From Iamia sp038233075 (GTDB lineage: Bacteria > Actinomycetota > Acidimicrobiia > Acidimicrobiales > Iamiaceae), in the NCBI GenBank assembly GCA_038233075.1, contig JBBSMQ010000014.1:1-64000 (forward strand): a DNA stretch of 64,000 bases. The letters are read 5' to 3'. The notes beneath the pieces are model-generated. The model was not told where the DNA came from, did no database searches, and saw only the letters and a program-made list of their open reading frames with translations. A program made the translations under genes and the position numbers. Shown here in pieces: positions 58,547 to 64,000 of the stretch; position 1 is the first letter of the stretch, and each line of letters starts with the position of its first letter.

Positions 58547-59370
58547 TCCCCGCCCCCTTCGCTTACGACCGGGTCGATTCGACCGACGCCGCCCTGGCGG
58601 CCCTGGCCGAGCACGGCGACGACGCCAAGCTCCTCGCCGGCGGCCACTCGCTGCTGCCGCTGATGAAGCTGCGGTTGGCGTCGCCCGAGGTGCTCGTCGA
58701 TGTGGGCCGCCTGTCGGACCTGTCCTACGTGCGCCAGGACGGCGACACCATCGCCATCGGCGCCCTCACCCGCCACCGCGACCTGGAGACCTCGTCGGAG
58801 CTGGCCGAGCAGGTGCCGATCCTCGCCCACGTGGCCGGACAGGTCGGCGATCCGCAGGTGCGGCACCGGGGCACCATCGGGGGGTCCGTCGCCCACGCGG
58901 ATCCGGCCTCGGACCTCCCCGCGGTCATCCTGGCCCTGGGCGGGTCGTTCCTGGTCCGCTCCTCGGAGCGCGGCGATCGGGAGATCCCCGCCACCGAGTT
59001 CTTCACCGGGTTCCTGGAGAGCGCGCTGGAGCCCGATGAGATGCTCATCGAGATCCGGGTGCCGGCGGTGCCTGGAGCCGGGTGGTCGTTCCAGAAGTTC
59101 AACCGTCGGGCCCTGGACTGGGCCATCGTCGGCGTGGCCGCGGTGAGCCGCAACGGCTCGAGTGGTGTCGGGCTGGTGAACATGGGCTCGGTGCCCTTGC
59201 TGGCCTCGGGCGTGACCGAGGCCCTCGACCAGGGCGGGTCGATCGCCGATGCCGCCGAGCACGCGGCCGACGGGGCCGAGCCCCAGGCCGACATGAACGC
59301 GACGGTCGAGTACCGCACCCACCTGGCCAAGGTCCTGGTCCGGAGGGCCCTGGAGGAGGCCAGTGGTTGA
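58543..59370 (+). CDS. coxM: CO dehydrogenase-type medium (FAD) subunit
   Basis: This 275-residue flavoprotein has the FAD motifs LLAGGHSLLPLMKLRLASPE and RGTIGGSVAHADPASDLP. It passes electrons to quinone or another acceptor. GTG 58543 overlaps the coxL stop. The order S-L-M is that of form II clusters. Confidence 0.94.
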   Translation: MIPAPFAYDRVDSTDAALAALAEHGDDAKLLAGGHSLLPLMKLRLASPEVLVDVGRLSDLSYVRQDGDTIAIGALTRHRDLETSSELAEQVPILAHVAGQVGDPQVRHRGTIGGSVAHADPASDLPAVILALGGSFLVRSSERGDREIPATEFFTGFLESALEPDEMLIEIRVPAVPGAGWSFQKFNRRALDWAIVGVAAVSRNGSSGVGLVNMGSVPLLASGVTEALDQGGSIADAAEHAADGAEPQADMNATVEYRTHLAKVLVRRALEEASG

Positions 59371-59393
59371 TCGCCACGCTGCCGACCGCCCCA

Positions 59394-59439
59394 TCTCGCG
59401 ACGATTCCGACACGAGATCGTGGAGGAATCGTCGCGAGA
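59394..59439. repeat. 46-base near-perfect palindrome between coxM and moxR
   Basis: TCTCGCGACGATTCC (59394-59408) is exactly complementary to GGAATCGTCGCGAGA (59425-59439). The centre contains CACGA-GA-TCGTG, itself an inverted repeat, so only three GA steps interrupt a full palindrome. It can act as attenuator or processing site inside the cox operon. Confidence 0.85.
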
Positions 59440-59466
59440 ACAAGGGCATCGGGCTGGTGGTCGAGG

Positions 59467-60393
59467 GTGACGGCCCCCCCCGTGGTGCCCGACGATCCCG
59501 CCGGGTTGCGAGCGGCCCTCGCCGACCACGGGTACCTGGCTGACGAGGGCCTGGCCACGGTCATCTACCTCGCCCTCCGCCTCCAGCGCCCCCTCCTGCT
59601 GGAAGGGGAGGCCGGCGTGGGCAAGACCGAGGTGGCCAAGGTCCTGGCGCGATGGCGAGGCAGTGAGCTGCTCCGGCTCCAGTGCTTCGAGGGCATCGAC
59701 GCGGCCCAGGCCCTCTACGAGTGGGACCACGCCCGCCAGCTGCTGCACCTGCGGGCCGCGGAGGCGGCGGGCGAGCTGGCCGGACAGGGCTCGGCCGCGG
59801 TCGAGGACGAGCTCCACGACCCGCGCTTCTTGGTGCGCCGGCCCGTGCTGGCCGCCCTCGACCACCAGGGCGACGGGCCCACCCCGGTACTGCTCATCGA
59901 CGAGGTCGACCGGGCCGATGACGAGTTCGAGGCCCTCCTCCTCGAGGTCCTGTCGGACTGGTCGGTCACCGTTCCCGAGCTGGGCACGGTGCGGGCACAG
60001 GTGCCCCCGGTCGTGGTCCTCACCTCCAACCGCACCCGCGACGTCCACGACGCGCTCAAGCGACGCTGTCTCTACCACTGGGTCGAGCACCCGGACTTCG
60101 ACCGGGAGGTCGCGGTCATCCGCCTCCGCATCCCCGAGGTCGACGAGGTCATGGCACGGGAGGTGGCCGCGGCCACCGCCGCCCTGCGCGACCTCGGGCT
60201 CTACAAGCCGCCTGGTGTGGCCGAGTCCATCGACTGGGCCGCGTCGCTCGCCGCGCTCGGCCGCCGCCACCTCGACGCCGCCTCCGTCTCCGCCACCCTC
60301 GGCTCCGTCCTCAAGTACCGCGAGGACGTCGAGCGCACCCGCTCCTTCGGCATCGACGCCCTCCTCGACGCCCTCCGTTCCCGTGCCAGCTGA
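59467..60393 (+). CDS. MoxR-type AAA+ ATPase (CoxD-like)
   Basis: This 308-residue AAA+ ATPase has Walker A LLEGEAGVGKTEVAKVL near residue 45, Walker B VLLIDEVDRADDEFEALLLE and the sensor VVVLTSNRTRDVHDALKRRC. In cox operons CoxD and its CoxE partner mature the molybdenum-copper/sulfur site of the large subunit. GTG 59467 is the start. It comes after the 46-base palindrome. Confidence 0.92.
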   Translation: MTAPPVVPDDPAGLRAALADHGYLADEGLATVIYLALRLQRPLLLEGEAGVGKTEVAKVLARWRGSELLRLQCFEGIDAAQALYEWDHARQLLHLRAAEAAGELAGQGSAAVEDELHDPRFLVRRPVLAALDHQGDGPTPVLLIDEVDRADDEFEALLLEVLSDWSVTVPELGTVRAQVPPVVVLTSNRTRDVHDALKRRCLYHWVEHPDFDREVAVIRLRIPEVDEVMAREVAAATAALRDLGLYKPPGVAESIDWAASLAALGRRHLDAASVSATLGSVLKYREDVERTRSFGIDALLDALRSRAS

Positions 60394-60419
60394 CCCCCGC
60401 CGGCCGTCCGACGATGGTG

Positions 60420-60469
60420 AAGTGGTCCCGGGTTCGGTCGTGGGGGCGGCCGGGATCGGGACCGGTTCG
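60420..60469. repeat. 50-base dispersed repeat, copy 2
   Basis: Matches 8714-8763 at 43 of 50 positions with no gaps. It lies between the moxR stop and the likely coxE start, though coxE frame is open through it. Confidence 0.75.
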
Positions 60470-60505
60470 TCTGGAGTAGGTGAGGGGCCGGACGGGGCCG
60501 CGCTC

Positions 60506-61654
60506 GTGGGGGCACTGGCCCATGCCCTGCGCCGTCACGGGGTTCCCGTCGCGGTGCGCTCGACGGTCGCCTGCGCCGAGGCGGTGGCCGCCCTGGGTCT
60601 GGACCGGCGCGACGACCTGTACTGGGCCGGGCGGGCGACCCTCGTCCACCGACCCGAGGACATCCCGGCGTGGGACGCGGCCTTCGCCGCGATCGTCGAC
60701 GACACCGTCACCTGGGCCGCTCCCGCGCCGGCGTCGTCGGCGTCCCTGATGGTCGACGACGCCGAGGCCGGCGACGCGACACCCACGGACGAGTCCGACG
60801 ACGAGCCCGAGCCCGACCGCGAGGTCACCGTCCTGCGTCACAGCGCCCACGAGGACCTCCGCCACGCCGACCTCGGCACGTGCACCGCGGCCGAGCGGGC
60901 CGAGCTGCACCGAGCCGTCACCCGACTGCGGGTCGGTGTGGTCACCCGACGGTCGCGACGACGTCGGCCGAGCCGCTCCGGACGCGAGCTCGACCTGCGG
61001 GCCACCGTGACCGCCGCCCTGGCCACCGGGGGCGAGGCCCTGCGGTTGCACCGCCAGGGCCCGTCGGAGCGACCCCGCCGCCTGGTGCTGCTGGTCGACG
61101 TCAGCGGGTCGATGGAGCCCTACGCCAGGGCCCTGGTCCGCTTCGCCCACGCCGCCGTCGCCTCCCGGGGTGCGGGGCGGGTCGAGGCCTTCACCCTCGG
61201 CACCCGGTTGACCCGCGTCACCCGGTCGCTCTCGGCCCGTGACCCCGACCTGGCCCTGGAGCGGGCCGCGGCGGAGGTCGCCGACTGGTCCGGTGGCACC
61301 CGCCTGGGCGAGTCCCTCGGGCGCTTTGCCGACCGCTGGGGTGTGCGGGGGCTGGCCCGGGGCGCGGTGGTGGTCGTCCTCTCCGACGGCTGGGACCGCG
61401 GCGACCCAGAGGCCGTGGCCGAGGCCATGGCCCGCCTGCACCGGGTGGCCCACCACATCGTCTGGGTCAACCCGCTCAAGGCCGCTCCGGGCTACCAGCC
61501 TCTCGCCCGGGGCATGGCCGCGGCCCTTCCGTTCGTCGACACGTTCGTGGCGGGACACTCGTTGGCGTCACTGGAGGACCTGGCCGCCCTGCTCGCCACA
61601 GTGGGCGGGGGCGGCCGCGCCCGAACCGTCGACCCGAGGAGCGCTGCGGCATGA
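60506..61654 (+). CDS. vWA-domain protein (CoxE-like)
   Basis: This protein of about 382 residues has a C-terminal vWA domain with MIDAS motif LLVDVSGSMEPYARAL and VVVLSDGWDRGDPEAVAEAM. The N-terminal part begins LVGALAHALRRHGVPVAVRS. It is the usual partner of a MoxR ATPase and should help assemble the cox enzyme. GTG 60506 is chosen so that the dispersed repeat stays outside; GTG 60422 and 60440 would extend it. Confidence 0.85.
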   Translation: MGALAHALRRHGVPVAVRSTVACAEAVAALGLDRRDDLYWAGRATLVHRPEDIPAWDAAFAAIVDDTVTWAAPAPASSASLMVDDAEAGDATPTDESDDEPEPDREVTVLRHSAHEDLRHADLGTCTAAERAELHRAVTRLRVGVVTRRSRRRRPSRSGRELDLRATVTAALATGGEALRLHRQGPSERPRRLVLLVDVSGSMEPYARALVRFAHAAVASRGAGRVEAFTLGTRLTRVTRSLSARDPDLALERAAAEVADWSGGTRLGESLGRFADRWGVRGLARGAVVVVLSDGWDRGDPEAVAEAMARLHRVAHHIVWVNPLKAAPGYQPLARGMAAALPFVDTFVAGHSLASLEDLAALLATVGGGGRARTVDPRSAAA

Positions 61655-61673
61655 CCGGACGGGGGCCGAGACG

Positions 61674-62843
61674 GTGAGGGATGTCCTCGACGTCGTGGCG
61701 CGCTGGCTCGCGGCCGGGCAGCGGGTGGCCCTGGGGCGTGTGGTCGACCTCGAGGGCTCCGGTCCCCGTGACGCCGGAGCGGCCATGGCGGTCAACGACC
61801 AGGGCGAGGTCGCGGGGTCGGTGTCGGGTGGCTGCGTGGAAGGGGCGGCCGTGGCCGAGGCCCTCGACCTCCTCGGCGTCGAGCGCCCCGACCTCGGCCT
61901 CCTGCCTCCAGGTGACGGGTCCGCCGACGGCGCCGAGGTGGGCGAGCCGCGCCTGGTGACCTTCGGCTACTCCGACGACGACGCCTTCGCGGTCGGGCTC
62001 ACCTGCGGGGGCACCGTCCACCTCTTCCTCGAGCCCCTCGACCACCCCGGCGGGCTGGGACCGCACCTCGGCCGCATCGGCGACGACCTGCGCGCTCGGC
62101 GACCCTTCGCGGTGGCCACCGTCGTCGACGGTCCTGGGCTGGGCCGGTCCCTGGCCGTGGGCCGCGACGGTGAGGTGGTCGGTACGGTCGGCGACGAGGG
62201 CCGCGACCACGCCGTGGCCCGCGATGCAGTGGGCGAGCTGGGCGTGGCCCGCAGCGGCCTGCGCCACTACGGGTCGCGCGGCGAGGCCGACGAGGCCGCC
62301 GTCACCGTGTTCATCGAGTCCTTCGCCCCGCCCTCGGAGATGCTCGTCTTCGGCGCCGTCGACTTCACCGCCGCCCTCGCCCGCGTGGCGCGGACCCTCG
62401 GGTACCGGGTCACCGTCTGCGACGCCCGCGAGGTGTTCGCCACCCCGGAGCGCTTCCCCGAGGCCCACGAGGTCGTCGTCGACTGGCCCCACCGCCTGCT
62501 CGAAGCGGTGGGCCACGGACTCGGCCCGGCCGACGCCGTGTGCGTGCTCACCCACGACGCCAAGTTCGACGTGCCCGCCATCCGGGCCGCGCTGGCCACC
62601 GACGTCGGCTACATCGGGCTCATGGGCAGCCGCCGCACCCACGACCGCCGCCGGGCCCGTCTGGCCGACGAGGGCGTCACCGACCCGGCCGACCTGGTCC
62701 GTCTCCACTCGCCCATCGGCCTCGACATCGGCGCCCGCACCCCCGAGGAGACGGCGGTGGCCATCGTGGCCGAGATCATCGCCCTGCGCTCCGGCCGCCC
62801 CGCCCCCCACCTCCGCGACACCGCCGGCCCCATCCACGGCTGA
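61674..62843 (+). CDS. XdhC/CoxF-family molybdenum cofactor chaperone
   Basis: This 389-residue protein has GSVSGGCVEGAAVAEAL, TCGGTVHLFLEPL, and the C-terminal Rossmann half FGAVDFTAALARVARTLGYR, THDAKFDVPAIRAAL and YIGLMGSRRTHDRRRARLADE. XdhC binds the molybdenum cofactor, promotes its sulfuration and inserts it into the large subunit. GTG 61674 starts 19 bases after coxE. Confidence 0.92.
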   Translation: MRDVLDVVARWLAAGQRVALGRVVDLEGSGPRDAGAAMAVNDQGEVAGSVSGGCVEGAAVAEALDLLGVERPDLGLLPPGDGSADGAEVGEPRLVTFGYSDDDAFAVGLTCGGTVHLFLEPLDHPGGLGPHLGRIGDDLRARRPFAVATVVDGPGLGRSLAVGRDGEVVGTVGDEGRDHAVARDAVGELGVARSGLRHYGSRGEADEAAVTVFIESFAPPSEMLVFGAVDFTAALARVARTLGYRVTVCDAREVFATPERFPEAHEVVVDWPHRLLEAVGHGLGPADAVCVLTHDAKFDVPAIRAALATDVGYIGLMGSRRTHDRRRARLADEGVTDPADLVRLHSPIGLDIGARTPEETAVAIVAEIIALRSGRPAPHLRDTAGPIHG

Positions 62844-62870
62844 CGCCCGACCCCCACCCAAGGAGCCCCC

Positions 62871-63827
62871 ATGGAGCTGACCAACACCTTCACCGTCGAC
62901 AGCCCGATCGATGTCACCTGGCCGGTGCTGTGCGACATCGAGCGCATCGCCCCGTGCATGCCCGGTGCCCGCCTCACCGAGGTCGACGGGGATGTGTTCA
63001 AGGGCGAGGTGAAGCTCAAGGTGGGCCCCATCAACGCCACGTTCAAGGGCACCGCCGAGATGACCGAGCGCGACGACGACGGCCACCGGGCCGTGCTGTC
63101 GGCCAAGGGCAAGGACACCGGCGGCAAGGGCAACGCCAACGCCACCATCACCGCCACCGCCGAGTCGGAGGGATCGGGCACCAAGGTCACCATCGCCACC
63201 GACCTGACCATCACCGGCAAGGTCGCCCAGTTCGGCCGGGGCGCGCTCGACGACATCAGCAGCAAGCTGCTGGGCCAGTTCGTGGACTGCCTGGAGACCA
63301 AGGTGCTGGCCGGCGAGGACGGCGGGTCCGACGACGCCGGCTCGGAGGGGAGCTCCGCCGACACCGAGGACTCCGGCTCGACCAACCCGGTCTCATCCGA
63401 GACGGGTTCCTCCGACGCCGGCAGTGCTTCGGAGGCGGCCGCCCCGACGACGGGCGCCAGCGGCAACGGCGCTGGGCCCGGGGTCCAGGCCACTGCCGGT
63501 GCCGGCAGCCCGGTCGCCACCGCCCCGGCGCCACCCCCGGGTGGGATGCCGGCAGGCACCGTCGCCACCGGCGGCGCTGCGGCCGCCGGCACCCCGGGCG
63601 CGGCGTCGGTCACCGCCTCGGGTCCGAGCACCAGCGCCGGCACGGGCTCCGAAGGTCCCGCGAGCAGCTCGTCGGGAGGTCCCCGCAAGACCGAGAGTGA
63701 CGAGGCCGAGCCCATCGACGTGCTCGACGCAGCCGGTGGGGCCGAGGCGGCCAAGAAGGCGGCCGGTCCCGTGGCCGCGGTCATGGCCGTCTTCTTCGTC
63801 ATCTGGTGGTGGCGCCGCCGCACCTGA
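62871..63827 (+). CDS. CoxG-like SRPBCC protein with linker and membrane anchor
   Basis: This 318-residue protein begins with the CoxG/SRPBCC domain (NTFTVDSPIDVTWPVLCDIE, CMPGARLTEVDGDVFKGEVK). Residues about 150-285 are a low-complexity Gly, Ser, Ala, Pro and Thr linker, and the end has a hydrophobic segment (AGPVAAVMAVFFVIWWW) followed by RRRT. CoxG recruits the enzyme to the membrane in carboxydotrophs; the anchor here fits that role. An AAGGAG site precedes ATG 62871. Confidence 0.93.
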   Translation: MELTNTFTVDSPIDVTWPVLCDIERIAPCMPGARLTEVDGDVFKGEVKLKVGPINATFKGTAEMTERDDDGHRAVLSAKGKDTGGKGNANATITATAESEGSGTKVTIATDLTITGKVAQFGRGALDDISSKLLGQFVDCLETKVLAGEDGGSDDAGSEGSSADTEDSGSTNPVSSETGSSDAGSASEAAAPTTGASGNGAGPGVQATAGAGSPVATAPAPPPGGMPAGTVATGGAAAAGTPGAASVTASGPSTSAGTGSEGPASSSSGGPRKTESDEAEPIDVLDAAGGAEAAKKAAGPVAAVMAVFFVIWWWRRRT

Positions 63828-64000
63828 ACCAGCTCTTCGAGAAGCGAAAGGACGCCCGCACGTTCGTGGCGCACCGCGATCTTGAGCCTCGACCTCGTGC
63901 GCTTGGAGGCGAGGCCAGCTGACGGCGGTCCGTCCCGCTGCCGACATCTCCCTCCGGAGAGCCCAGATCGGGGCGCTGCCGCAAGTAGCGTCGGGTGGGT

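Noticed and set aside
63799..63984. 61-residue minus-strand frame at the window end
   Set aside because: Overlaps the coxG end, has shadow composition and no start signal.

Overview
The window is very GC-rich DNA from an actinobacterium. I infer the class Acidimicrobiia, or a near relative, from the gene families together: a WhiB-type regulator, paired ArsA-like ATPases, three glutamine synthetases next to a GlnR-like regulator, a mycothiol-dependent enzyme, a wax ester synthase, a P450 with its ferredoxin, and a form II carbon monoxide dehydrogenase-type operon. A recurring trait is leaderless promoters: at about seventeen genes a TANNNT -10 box ends six or seven bases before the start codon. 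No rRNA, CRISPR array, integrase or insertion sequence was found. One tRNA (Pro, CGG) is present.

Layout. Positions 1-3.3 kb hold the end of an rRNA methyltransferase gene and a groES-groEL operon under two tandem CIRCE operators. A small duplicated-repeat protein and a NUDIX hydrolase follow. From 4.36 to 6.36 kb lies a small accessory island of lower GC, bracketed by a 28-base direct repeat of the NUDIX gene's 3' end. From 6.4 to 16.6 kb are mazG, a frameshifted ClC channel, tRNA-Pro, receiver and STAS proteins, two ArsA-like ATPases facing an NfeD protein, whiB, a thioesterase, clpP, and an SRPBCC-ArsR pair with shared operators. From 16.8 to 24 kb are fxsA, a NUDIX gene and a metallo-beta-lactamase in one operon, then aldehyde dehydrogenase with DUF779, an M15 peptidase lipoprotein and a multi-pass membrane protein. 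From 24 to 28 kb is a coupled operon of a small subunit, a GMC oxidoreductase and two epimerases. From 28.2 to 33 kb are an MFS exporter with its TetR regulator, then an iron-sulfur locus (mrp, SufR-like regulator, IscA type). From 33 to 36.4 kb are a Tat lipoprotein, a compact xanthine dehydrogenase-like fusion, a RidA protein and a 52-residue membrane protein.

Positions 36.4-41.5 kb form a nitrogen locus: a GlnR-like regulator, a GSI-type glnA, a GSII-type glnII and the adenylylatable GSI glnA. Positions 41.5-44.6 kb are a second accessory stretch with a decayed ORF, a nucleotidyltransferase pair and a broken hipA, ending at an SOS-controlled dinB. Positions 45.9-55.4 kb carry metabolic genes: ferredoxin-P450, quinone oxidoreductase, wax ester synthase, a mycothiol enzyme, a FetAB-type ABC pair and an S4 protein. 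Positions 55.5-63.8 kb are a complete coxS-L-M-moxR-coxE-xdhC-coxG operon behind a perfect CRP-type palindrome, with a 46-base palindrome between coxM and moxR.

Several genes (ClC, MFS, a secreted protein, hipA) carry single-base frameshifts, mostly at short G or C runs. Consensus error has to be excluded before calling them pseudogenes.
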